From contig JACQFE010000065.1 of NCBI GenBank assembly GCA_016200265.1, positions 1-32,134 on the forward strand: a DNA stretch of 32,134 nucleotides. The letters run 5' to 3'. The position numbers and the translations under genes were made by a program. Below, piece by piece: positions 25,616 through 32,134 of the stretch (positions within the stretch are counted from its first letter, which is position 1; every line of letters starts with the position of its first letter). Source of the DNA: Planctomycetota bacterium (GTDB lineage: Bacteria; Planctomycetota; Phycisphaerae; UBA1845). The notes beneath the pieces were generated by a model. The model was not told the origin of the DNA and searched no databases. It worked only from the letters and a program-made list of their open reading frames with translations.

Positions 25616-26383
25616 ATGCACGACTTGAATCAACCCGTCAGCGATGCTTCCGATCATGTTCGAGAGGCGCGGGAACGGGCACGCGAAGTTCTCGGCGGTG
25701 AAGCACATCTGGGGCCGGCGGACGACTGGCGAAGAGCACTCGTTAGCGCGCGCGACGCTATCGTCCTGATCTGGCTGACATGGATCGGCTTGCACGCGCT
25801 CGCGGATCCTCCTTTCGCCGGTGCGCTGCTGATCGCACTTTCCGTTGGTGGAGCATTGGTCGCGGGAATTTCCGCGGCGCGTTCCGTCCAGGCCCAGGTT
25901 CAATATTACCTCTCTGAGTTGGAGCGGGAACGGCACGAAATTCGCACGAATTTCGATCACGAAATCGAGGAAATTCGTGTGCTTTATGGGGCCAAGGGAT
26001 TTCAGGAACCGCTTCTGACGCAAGTGGTCGATGTTCTTGGGGCCGACGATGACCGATTGCTTAAGGTGATGATGGAAGAGGAACTTGGGCTTTCGATGTA
26101 TCACATGAATCATCCTCTCCTTGTGGGCGCTTGGAATTTCGTCGGAGCAGCGTTTGGGGCATTGATTCTCGCAGTTCCAGTCGCATTGCGGCCGGCAGAT
26201 TTCGCTCATTGGTGGATGCCGAGTGCAACCATTACAGGGTTGGGCGCGGCTTCCATCTTGCTGGCTCGTGCCAGCCGTCGCAGTGTTCTTGAATCCTGCG
26301 TAGCCGCGTATCTGATGGCGGCAGTGTCCGGAGGCGTGGTGTACTTCATGGCCCAATGGCTTCGCACCATTCAACGAGTCTGA
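25616..26383 (+). CDS. VIT1/CCC1-family membrane protein (probable Fe/Mn transporter)
   Basis: The 255-aa protein resembles the vacuolar iron transporter (VIT1/CCC1) family, which moves Fe2+ or Mn2+ by proton antiport. After an N-terminal cytoplasmic stretch come two close membrane helices (about residues 47-90), then the metal-binding cytoplasmic loop: LSELERERHEIRTNFDHEIEEIRVLYGAKG with regularly spaced Glu/His, then DDRLLKVMMEEELGL, the hallmark of the family. Further helices follow around VGAWNFVGAAFGALILAVPVAL, ITGLGAASILLA and AYLMAAVSGGVVYFMAQW. The ATG at 25616 has only a weak ribosome site. It ends 3 bases before the P-type ATPase, so the two are cotranscribed and likely act on the same metal. 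Confidence 0.85.
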   Translation: MHDLNQPVSDASDHVREARERAREVLGGEAHLGPADDWRRALVSARDAIVLIWLTWIGLHALADPPFAGALLIALSVGGALVAGISAARSVQAQVQYYLSELERERHEIRTNFDHEIEEIRVLYGAKGFQEPLLTQVVDVLGADDDRLLKVMMEEELGLSMYHMNHPLLVGAWNFVGAAFGALILAVPVALRPADFAHWWMPSATITGLGAASILLARASRRSVLESCVAAYLMAAVSGGVVYFMAQWLRTIQRV

Positions 26384-26386
26384 ACA

Positions 26387-28372
26387 ATGAGCGGGCATGA
26401 AGTCATCTCCAGCGTGCCCGCGCGGTTGAATCCCGTATTGGCGGATGAACCGCTGCTGGATTCCACCGTAGGCGTCGAATTTTTCTACACACCTCTGGCT
26501 CGATCGATCAACCGTTGGGAAGAGATCATCATTGCGGGATCAGCGGGCGCATTCCTTCTGTTGACTTGGATTCTCGCGGCGATTCACGGACCATCGCCCA
26601 TTGTCGGCTTGTTCACTTTGCTGGCGTTTTCCATTGGTGCGCTTCCGGCGCTGGAGGCCGTCTGGTCGACCGTGCGCCGATTGCGCATCGACATCGATGT
26701 GTTGATGCTGTTGGGAGCGGGGCTGGCGGCCATCATCGGCAGCCCGTTTGAAGGCGCGTTGCTCCTTTTCTTGTTCGCACTTTCCGGGGCGATGGAGAGC
26801 TTCGCCGTTCGACGGACGCAGTCGGAAATCTCGGCCCTGAGTGATCTGGCCCCGAAATACGCCAACGTGATCGCGGGCGATGACACGATCCGCGTTCCGC
26901 TTCGACAGGTGCCGCTGGGAGCGCAAATCCTGATCCGGCCCGGAGAGAAAGTGCCATTAGATGGCACTGTCGTGTCCGGCCGGTCATCGGTGAATGAAGC
27001 GGCCATTACCGGCGAATCAGTGCCGCGAGAGTGCGGCGGCGGCGATTCCGTGCTGGCCGGCACGCAGAACGAAAACGGGCGATTGGAGGTGGAAGTCACC
27101 AAGCTCGCCGCCGACACGACCATCGCCCGCATCGTTCGCCTCGTCACCGAAGCCAAACAGCATCCCGCCAAGGCCCAACGATTGATTGATCGGATCGGAC
27201 CGGCGTATTCCGTTTGCGTGATTCTTGGCGCGGTGGCCGTTGGATTGGGCGCTGCGTTCTTCGGCGTGAGTACGACGGAATCGCTGCGCCGCGCGATCGC
27301 CGTTCTCATTGTGGCAAGCCCTTGTGCGTTGATCATCGCGACTCCGGTCGCCTATCTCGCGGCCATTGCGGCCGCGGCCCGACGCGGCGTGCTCATTAAG
27401 GGCGGCTCGCATCTGGAAGTCCTTGCTCGGGCCAAAACTGTTGTCTTCGATAAGACAGGCACGCTGACCAGCGGCAATCTTCGACTCACCGACATTGTTC
27501 CAGGGAACGGATTCTCGACTGACGAAACTCTCTCTCTCGCGGCGGCAATCGAGCACTCCAGCACGCACCCTGTCGCATCCGCCGTGAGCCGCGCGCTTTC
27601 CGAGAGGCGTCTGAAGCCATTGCCTTTATCGAATTATGAATCAACGCCCGGTGAAGGCGCGGTTGGCACCGTGAGCGGGCATCGAGTGTGGATCGGCAAA
27701 CCCGAAGCACTTGAACGTTCAGGGTGCCCGAAGTCCGACAGCGCCACGACTCTAAAAACGACGCAGTTGCGGGAGCAAGGCAAGACCGTCTCCGCGGTGG
27801 CCATTGATGACAGTGTCGGACTCTTGGCATTCGCGGACACACCCAGACCTCACGCCGCCGAATGCGTTCAGCAATTGCGTAAGCAAGGCGTGTCGCACAT
27901 CGAAATCTTGACCGGCGATCACGAGCAAGTGGCGCGTGCAGTGGCCGCGTCACTCGGAATCGATGGATATCTGGCCGAACTCCTGCCCGCCCAAAAATTG
28001 GAAGCCGTGGAGCGGCTTCGCGCTCAGTTCGGCGCTGTCGCTCTTGTTGGAGATGGAGTGAACGATGCACCGGCGCTCGCACGAGCGGATGTGGGTATTG
28101 CGATGGGTGCGGCCGGGGCGGATGTCGCGATGGAGGCCGCTCACATCGTTTTGATGAAGGACCGGATCGACGCCGTCGCCTGGCTCCACGCTCATGCCAA
28201 ACGGGCCGCATCCATCGTTCGACAAAACTTGATCCTCGCGATCAGTGTCATCTCCGTGCTCAGTATTTTCGCGGCCATGGGATCGATTCCACTTCCTCTC
28301 GCGGTGATCGGCCACGAAGGCAGCACTGTCGTCGTGGCCCTCAATGCACTTCGACTCTTGAAGAACGATTGA
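26387..28372 (+). CDS. P1B-4-type heavy-metal-exporting P-type ATPase, predicted Fe2+/Co2+ efflux
   Basis: All P-type landmarks are present: TGES (208-211), SPC in the metal-site helix (311-313), DKTGT phosphorylation site (D355), the HP dipeptide (394-395) and hinge GDGVNDAP (555-562). The metal helix has SPC rather than CPC, and the last membrane region has HEGST (643-647); that combination is the signature of subgroup P1B-4, whose members (CoaT, PfeT, FrvA, CtpD) export Co2+ or Fe2+. There is no N-terminal CxxC metal-binding domain, also typical of the subgroup. At 661 aa, with about six membrane helices around the catalytic core, it is full-length. Coupling with the VIT-like gene favours iron as the substrate. 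Confidence 0.93.
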   Translation: MSGHEVISSVPARLNPVLADEPLLDSTVGVEFFYTPLARSINRWEEIIIAGSAGAFLLLTWILAAIHGPSPIVGLFTLLAFSIGALPALEAVWSTVRRLRIDIDVLMLLGAGLAAIIGSPFEGALLLFLFALSGAMESFAVRRTQSEISALSDLAPKYANVIAGDDTIRVPLRQVPLGAQILIRPGEKVPLDGTVVSGRSSVNEAAITGESVPRECGGGDSVLAGTQNENGRLEVEVTKLAADTTIARIVRLVTEAKQHPAKAQRLIDRIGPAYSVCVILGAVAVGLGAAFFGVSTTESLRRAIAVLIVASPCALIIATPVAYLAAIAAAARRGVLIKGGSHLEVLARAKTVVFDKTGTLTSGNLRLTDIVPGNGFSTDETLSLAAAIEHSSTHPVASAVSRALSERRLKPLPLSNYESTPGEGAVGTVSGHRVWIGKPEALERSGCPKSDSATTLKTTQLREQGKTVSAVAIDDSVGLLAFADTPRPHAAECVQQLRKQGVSHIEILTGDHEQVARAVAASLGIDGYLAELLPAQKLEAVERLRAQFGAVALVGDGVNDAPALARADVGIAMGAAGADVAMEAAHIVLMKDRIDAVAWLHAHAKRAASIVRQNLILAISVISVLSIFAAMGSIPLPLAVIGHEGSTVVVALNALRLLKND

Positions 28373-28406
28373 ATTGCAGCCCGTATTCGCGAAGCCGATT
28401 GCGGCC

Positions 28407-29360
28407 TCAATAGCGATGAAAACCAAATGCATATTCCGTGACGCTAGGGTCGGCGTAGGAATCGGAATGATCCAGATAGGATTGCGGAACAACGAACAAG
28501 GGTTCACCTGCAGCCGTCGTGAAATCCGTTCGCAGCGCATCGATCCATTCCTGAATGTGTGCTGCGGTAAAATGATTGACGTGAAAAAGAACGTCGACCA
28601 TGCGGCGTCCCGTGTTTTGTGTGTGGCCATGGTGCAATTGCCTCAGTACAAAAGCCACATGTTGTCCCTCAGTCGCGACCGGCAGGCGGTGGACCAAGCC
28701 CTGTCCCGCGTCGAGGTTCACGGTCCAATCCGCGCTGTCGATATGCAGGCCGTGATAGAACCAGCCGTGATCACGAGCTGCGGCGAATGCCGGCCCCTGA
28801 CTGAAACCCCCGCCGCCATAGGGTTGACGAAAAATGGGCGACATCACTTCGTCCCGCGTCAATTGAATTGTCGCCAATGTTTCGTCAAGGAACTGAGAAA
28901 GCTGATCCATATCTCTTGACATGTCTTCCACGGCCATTGTGAACGGCTCGAACGCCCGGGCCCAGATGTCCCGGGTGTGGTGATACGCATGATAGCCGAG
29001 CACATGGCCGTCGGTGTGCATTTCACGAAGGGCTTGCGAATAGAGCTCGCGAAATTCCGGGGTATCGGCCGTGTCGTCCGGGCCCACAAGATAGAAGACC
29101 GCTTGAGCGTGATTCCCACGCAAGGCAGCGAGAATGTCGCGAAGCGGATCGAGCAGGTTTGCATCCGCGGCGGTCGCGACCGGATCGCTCACATCGGGCG
29201 GAAACGGGCCGTCGTCGAACGTGAGAACGATTGTTGTAGGGACGTTGGCAACCTTGGCCGAACCGACGTTCGAGGCGCAACCGAGCGCCGATAGCAGCAA
29301 GATCGAAGCAATGGCTTGTGCGATTCGATGTATCTTTCCTGCAAGTGGGGAGGATTGCAT
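28407..29360 (-). CDS. Lipoprotein polysaccharide deacetylase (NodB domain)
   Basis: This 317-aa protein should remove N-acetyl groups from a cell-wall or exopolysaccharide, as in carbohydrate esterase family 4. NodB motifs: TFDDGPFPP (catalytic and metal Asp), GYHAYHHT (metal His pair), RQPYGGGG and HIDSADW, and a closing HHGHT. The start at 29360 gives a signal peptide ending SALGC, so the protein is a membrane-anchored lipoprotein. The reading extends to 29705 in frame but that part covers a parS site and repeats, has no domain, and is not coding. It lies next to but transcribes away from the ATPase gene; the gap of 34 bases is convergent. Confidence 0.88.
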   Translation of the reverse strand: MQSSPLAGKIHRIAQAIASILLLSALGCASNVGSAKVANVPTTIVLTFDDGPFPPDVSDPVATAADANLLDPLRDILAALRGNHAQAVFYLVGPDDTADTPEFRELYSQALREMHTDGHVLGYHAYHHTRDIWARAFEPFTMAVEDMSRDMDQLSQFLDETLATIQLTRDEVMSPIFRQPYGGGGFSQGPAFAAARDHGWFYHGLHIDSADWTVNLDAGQGLVHRLPVATEGQHVAFVLRQLHHGHTQNTGRRMVDVLFHVNHFTAAHIQEWIDALRTDFTTAAGEPLFVVPQSYLDHSDSYADPSVTEYAFGFHRY

Positions 29361-29471
29361 CGTCGGAGGATAATGATGTTCGGCTTGCAACGAAAGAATC
29401 CCGGCGCGTACGTTACAAGTCTGGTTCAATCTGATGGGAGATGCCCGGTGCGGATAGCGTCCGGCCAAATC

Positions 29472-29487
29472 TGTTTCACGTGAAACA
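29472..29487. other. parS centromere site (ParB binding)
   Basis: The 16 bases TGTTTCACGTGAAACA are a perfect palindrome and match the bacterial parS consensus exactly. ParB dimers bind this site, spread over flanking DNA and, with ParA, segregate the chromosome; SMC is loaded there too. The chance of an exact 16-base match in 32 kb is tiny (about one in 10^5), so this is very likely real. No parA/parB gene is in the window. parS sites cluster near oriC in most chromosomes. Confidence 0.9.
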
Positions 29488-29643
29488 GCGTTAAGAAAGT
29501 ACCAAAGCGAGGGAGCAACGAAGGTAGCAAGGCGATGGCGTTGTTCTCGCCAAGTTCCGCGCGCCGCCTTCCGGTTTGAATAACTTCCCATGCGCTCTAC
29601 GAAGAGGAAAATTCCGTCGAGCGCGGCTGTGCGGGTATAGTCA

Positions 29644-29695
29644 GTGACACTTTCAGATGGGTTCGTTTGGAAAAGTATTTTTTCGAAAGTGTCAC
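29644..29695. repeat. 11-bp inverted repeat GTGACACTTTC with 30-base centre
   Basis: GTGACACTTTC (29644-29654) and its exact complement GAAAGTGTCAC (29685-29695) enclose a 30-base A/T-rich centre. The long spacer is unlike a terminator and suggests a mobile-element remnant (MITE-like end pair) or a two-site protein-binding region. No target-site duplication or transposase is visible. Confidence 0.55.
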
Positions 29696-29714
29696 AGCGC
29701 GGCACCCAGACCGA

Positions 29715-29749
29715 ATTTCCGATTGCCGATTTCCAATTGCAGATTTGGG
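29715..29749. repeat. Five degenerate tandem heptamers
   Basis: ATTTCCG, ATTGCCG, ATTTCCA, ATTGCAG and ATTTGGG follow one another without gap, sharing ATT at the start of each. From 29750 further short repeats related to AGATCGAAG occur (29754, about 29768 and 29781 on). Seven-base tandem arrays of this kind are known between genes in planctomycetes and cyanobacteria; function unknown. It is not a CRISPR array. Confidence 0.5.
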
Positions 29750-29972
29750 CAAGAGATCGAAGAGAGAAGATCGAAGCTCAAGATTCGAAGTGAAATGGCG
29801 GTGAGCCAAGCGCGATTCAAAATTTTTCTGGTTTCCGGATTCGGGTCTCCAGTTACCACAAATTCGGGATGGTCGGGTTCGGAGCATGGCGTATTCCGAA
29901 GGGATAACTTCGAGGATGGTCGGTGAAGAAATGGAATTGAGCGAACTATGCGTTTCCAGATCGAGCAAACAA

Positions 29973-30386
29973 TCAAGATGTTGGCAGCGGGCCGAGTATT
30001 TCTACGCAGAGCATTGTCGCCAATGCAACCTGGAATTCCTCTGACCGCGTTTCTCGCCGATTTTCATACCGCAACTCGGGGATTTCGCAATGCCCCGGCG
30101 GACCAGTCGGATTGGGCTTCGGAATTATTTCCAACCCGAGTTCTCTGAGCTCACGCTCGCAGAGAATCGCCACATAGAATCGAGCATTTCGATCATTTTG
30201 CGCGAGCTTTTCGGGTGTCACGAAATTCGCCCGGAAAAGTGATAGCCCGGTCTTGTCACGTACTTTGGGGCGAAAGGCCTCAGGTGACGGAGTCAGGTTA
30301 CTGCCCGGGTCGTACCAGTGCATAGAATCCGGTATCCGGCGGTATAGGAGTTCGTCATCCGAAATCGGATCAGTTTCATCAGGCAT
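29973..30386 (-). CDS. Third gene of the TIGR04255 trio, unknown function
   Basis: The 137-aa acidic protein begins MPDETDPISDDELLYRRIPDSM, then WYDP...SPEAFRP and TGLSLFRANFVTPEKL; the recurrent L-Y-R-R-I-P, A-F-R-P and G-L-S-x-x-R-A segments recall a small domain seen in many uncharacterised bacterial proteins, but I cannot name it. The C-terminal half, with VAILCERELRELGLEIIPKP and PGHCEIPEL, seems globular. It starts one base after the stop of the second trio gene and has no ribosome site of its own, so translation is coupled. No signal peptide or membrane segment is visible; cytosolic. Function unknown. Confidence 0.75.
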   Translation of the reverse strand: MPDETDPISDDELLYRRIPDSMHWYDPGSNLTPSPEAFRPKVRDKTGLSLFRANFVTPEKLAQNDRNARFYVAILCERELRELGLEIIPKPNPTGPPGHCEIPELRYENRRETRSEEFQVALATMLCVEILGPLPTS

Positions 30387-30387
30387 G

Positions 30388-30819
30388 TCACGTCAAGCGC
30401 AGGATAAGCCTGCTTTTCAGCTCGCAATGCTTGAAAGTGAGCAACTCACCCGCGCAATCAGCGTACACTCGCAACGATTCGTGCGTGTCGCCCGCGATGC
30501 GTTCGAACACAAGACCGCCTTCGCCGTCGGGAACAACCCGGCTCGGGGGCGGTGGTGGTTCCTTAAGGTCCCGCAACCTCAGTGCAACGCGGATCGCGGC
30601 TTGAATACACATTGTGGTCGGGGCGCGAAACCCTTCGTCCGGATCGGCGAATTGGTCCGGATTCCGTCCCCATTCAATTAAGGTGGAATCGATACATTCA
30701 TTCCACCTCTCGCGCCAATTGTCTTCCAGTCTCTCTGCCGTGACCGGCGTGCTCTTATCTCCGGACGTCGAGACCGCTGCTTTGATCTCGGGTGAGAGTG
30801 TCGCTACAGCATCACGCAT
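30388..30819 (-). CDS. Second gene of the TIGR04255 trio, unknown function
   Basis: The 143-aa protein contains TAERLEDNWRERWNECIDSTLIEWGRNPDQF, then the helix MCIQAAIRVALRLRDLKEPPPPPSRVVPDGEGGLVFERIAGD with a proline run followed by a beta-rich segment ending RVYADCAGELLTFKHC. I do not recognise a family by name. The ATG at 30819 has GGGGAA about 6 bases upstream and lies inside the end of the first trio gene (8-base overlap, in ATGCGTGA). It ends one base before the third gene. No export signal; cytosolic. The compact overlaps suggest fixed stoichiometry with its neighbours. Confidence 0.75.
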   Translation of the reverse strand: MRDAVATLSPEIKAAVSTSGDKSTPVTAERLEDNWRERWNECIDSTLIEWGRNPDQFADPDEGFRAPTTMCIQAAIRVALRLRDLKEPPPPPSRVVPDGEGGLVFERIAGDTHESLRVYADCAGELLTFKHCELKSRLILRLT

Positions 30820-31642
30820 AATGAATTCCCCAGGCCTTGTGCGCTTCCGGCGATGTCAAGGCGACAAACATCCTCACTATCGTTTCGCGTCCCAAGTCGA
30901 GTCCGGAGCTCAGCGGGTCCGGCGCATCCGGCACTGGTCCCCGCGCTGTCAAGTCCATGCGGAGAATTTCCGGCGCGTTTTCGTCGCCTGGTTTTCCGTG
31001 GATGAGTTGCACATGCAGGCGACCGCGCTGGAGCGGAATTTCGAAATGCCACTGTCCGCCAAAGCTTTCGAATCTGGCGGCTTCTGCGTATTCCTGAGTA
31101 CGACCGAGGAGTCCAGGCAATATCGAAGCCCACTCCTCGGGCGAGTGCCAAGGTACCCGACCCGATCGCGGGATATGATTGACGTAGGTCACTTCCCATT
31201 GATTGATTTTTGGTTCTCCGAGGCCCTCTGAGTGCAAGAACTCTCGAAATCGAGTCCATTCTCGTTTGAATTCCGGTTTGATACACTCTTCATAACGAGG
31301 ATATTTTGTGTCCGGGGTATCAAGCCAATTGTAGTGAAATCGACTGTTCTGAAGCTGAACCATCCTGCTATTTTCACGGTTTCGGAGCTGGAGGCGGCGA
31401 GATGGATCGTTTGTGAGCATGAGCGTTGGACCTACTGCCGCCCACATCTGCTCCGAACTGAACACTTCAAATTGGGGTTCAAGACGCGGCGCGTCGGTTG
31501 CTGTCGCCCACTCGTTTCGAACCTGCGACCAGTAAAGAGAGAGATGAGAATTCGTCAAGCCGGTGGGCGGCTCAAATTGAACGCCCAACACTGTCTCGAC
31601 GATCGGCGGGTGATCGAACCAAGGCAAATTGCTCATCGTCAT
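30812..31642 (-). CDS. TIGR04255-family protein, first gene of a three-gene operon
   Basis: The 276-aa protein opens PPIVETVLGVQFEPPTGLTNSHLSLYWSQVRNEW, the pattern of TIGR04255, a family with sporadic, probably horizontally transferred, distribution and no established function. Other recognisable blocks are LQLRNRENSRMVQLQNSRFHYNW, then WTRFREFLHSEGLGEPKINQWEVTYVNHIP and a C-terminal region HVQLIHGKPGDENAPEILRMDLTARG. No catalytic motif is apparent. ATGs at 31642 and 31636 are possible. Its stop overlaps the next gene by 8 bases. The operon sits between repeats/parS and a metabolic gene, a typical place for accessory modules. Confidence 0.85.
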   Translation of the reverse strand: MTMSNLPWFDHPPIVETVLGVQFEPPTGLTNSHLSLYWSQVRNEWATATDAPRLEPQFEVFSSEQMWAAVGPTLMLTNDPSRRLQLRNRENSRMVQLQNSRFHYNWLDTPDTKYPRYEECIKPEFKREWTRFREFLHSEGLGEPKINQWEVTYVNHIPRSGRVPWHSPEEWASILPGLLGRTQEYAEAARFESFGGQWHFEIPLQRGRLHVQLIHGKPGDENAPEILRMDLTARGPVPDAPDPLSSGLDLGRETIVRMFVALTSPEAHKAWGIHYA

Positions 31643-31671
31643 TCTGTTGGTGCAGACCCGGGTCAGAAGCG

Positions 31672-31707
31672 TCCGGGATTCATCCCGGATACTAACAGTA
31701 TAGTATC
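31672..31707 (-). promoter_or_regulatory. Two adjacent palindromes and a TATACT box before the TIGR04255 operon
   Basis: TCCGGGAT/ATCCCGGA (31672-31679 with 31682-31689) is an 8-bp stem with a two-base loop, and GATACTA/TAGTATC (31688-31694 with 31701-31707) is a 7-bp inverted repeat overlapping it. On the minus strand the second includes TATACT, a fair -10. No good -35 is visible. Together they could be an operator and leader hairpin, or the palindromes could end the aldehyde dehydrogenase transcript. Confidence 0.4.
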
Positions 31708-31744
31708 GACCGTTGCACTGCTCCAGTTGTAGCGTTGGGCACGC

Positions 31745-32134
31745 CTATCCTAATGCCATAAATACCGTTTTGACCTCGGTATAATTGGCCAAACCGTATT
31801 CACCGAGTTCGCGGCCCAGGCCGCTCATTTTGAAGCCGCCGAAGGGGGCCGCAGGGTCGAAGACGTTGTAACAGTTGATCCAGACGGTTCCGGCGCGGAG
31901 GCCGGCGGCGAGGCGGTTGGCCTTGCCGATGTCCTTGGTCCACACGGCGGCGGCGAGGCCATAGGTGGTGTTGTTGCCGCGCTGAATGGCTTCGTCCACG
32001 TCCTTGAAACGCAGCACGGAAAGCACCGGCCCAAAGATTTCTTCGCGAGCGATTTTCATGTCGTCGCGGACGTTGTCGAAAATGGTCGGCTCGATGAAGT
32101 AGCCGGCGCGGTCGATGCGTTTGCCGCCGGTGAC
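31745..32134 (-). CDS. Aldehyde dehydrogenase, C-terminal part (5' end beyond the window)
   Basis: The frame is open to the window edge, and the visible 129 residues are the C-terminal part of an NAD(P)-dependent aldehyde dehydrogenase: [94 protein letters not shown]. The WIN-x-Y and PFGG-x-K-x-S-G motifs are those of ALDH1/betaine-aldehyde-type enzymes, which oxidise aldehydes to acids. The catalytic Cys and Glu lie upstream, outside the window. The stop is TAG at 31745-31747. It is upstream of the TIGR04255 operon on the same strand, separated by 102 bases. Confidence 0.97.
   Translation of the reverse strand, partial: VTGGKRIDRAGYFIEPTIFDNVRDDMKIAREEIFGPVLSVLRFKDVDEAIQRGNNTTYGLAAAVWTKDIGKANRLAAGLRAGTVWINCYNVFDPAAPFGGFKMSGLGRELGEYGLANYTEVKTVFMALG

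Larger units (their letters stand above)
29361..29972. other. Intergenic region with parS and repeats
   Basis: This 612-base stretch separates the deacetylase start from the end of the TIGR04255 trio. I see no real gene in it. It holds a perfect parS palindrome, an 11-bp inverted repeat with a 30-base centre, five degenerate heptamer units and, just after them, several AGATCGAAG-type copies. Several short ORFs in it are chance readings of the repeats. It is a likely site of insertion or rearrangement. Confidence 0.6.

Noticed and set aside
26387..28372. Zinc/cadmium (P1B-2) ATPase
   Set aside because: The metal helix has SPC, not CPC, and HEGST is present in the last helix; P1B-2 enzymes have CPC and usually an N-terminal metal-binding domain.
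29361..29705. N-terminal extension of the polysaccharide deacetylase to 29705
   Set aside because: The extension covers the parS palindrome and the 11-bp inverted repeat, has no domain, and puts the lipoprotein signal in the middle of the protein.
29715..29790. Possible CRISPR array
   Set aside because: The units are 7-10 bases with no unique spacers of constant length and no cas gene nearby.

Overview
The window is a gene-dense (about 57% G+C by eye) bacterial chromosome segment, most likely from a planctomycete (Planctomycetota). This is an inference from three things: the futalosine menaquinone genes mqnA/mqnC, short DUF6677-like and TIGR04255-like proteins, and many small lipoproteins and secreted proteins without known function. 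TTG and GTG starts are frequent. I found no rRNA, tRNA, CRISPR array, transposase or prophage gene.

Layout. 1-925: the 5' end of an unknown gene and a secreted protein gene broken by an in-frame TAA. 926-6087: purC, a fused E1 alpha/beta 2-oxoacid dehydrogenase and typA. 6198-10525: a secreted carboxypeptidase-regulatory-like protein, a large Asp-box (BNR) protein and a GNAT acetyltransferase. 10666-12677: the overlapping pair mqnA-mqnC for menaquinone. 12979-16285: an HD-domain protein, a stand-alone receiver protein, lysA and rnhA. 16306-21646: an exopolysaccharide block, with an ExeA/XrtA-type AAA ATPase divergent from a Wza-like lipoprotein, a BY-kinase with a tyrosine-rich tail, a glycosyltransferase and a small lipoprotein. 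21755-25495: nitroreductase, stand-alone CoaB, truB, a lipoprotein, FmdB-type zinc ribbon, DUF6677-like and small membrane proteins. 25616-28372: a VIT/CCC1-like membrane protein next to a P1B-4-type metal ATPase. 28407-29360: a lipoprotein polysaccharide deacetylase. 29361-29972: non-coding DNA with a perfect parS palindrome, an 11-bp inverted repeat and degenerate heptamer repeats. 29973-31642: a compact three-gene TIGR04255 operon of unknown function. 31745-end: the C-terminal part of an aldehyde dehydrogenase.

How they fit together. Most of the window is housekeeping: purine, menaquinone, lysine, CoA, tRNA modification and translation GTPase. Three accessory modules stand out: the polysaccharide export/kinase block, the predicted Fe2+/divalent-metal export pair, and the TIGR04255 trio. 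The parS palindrome implies ParABS segregation and probably places the window in the origin-proximal part of the chromosome. The best candidates for something new are the TIGR04255 trio and the VIT plus P1B-4 pair; the in-frame stop and the parS site are the most concrete sequence-level observations.
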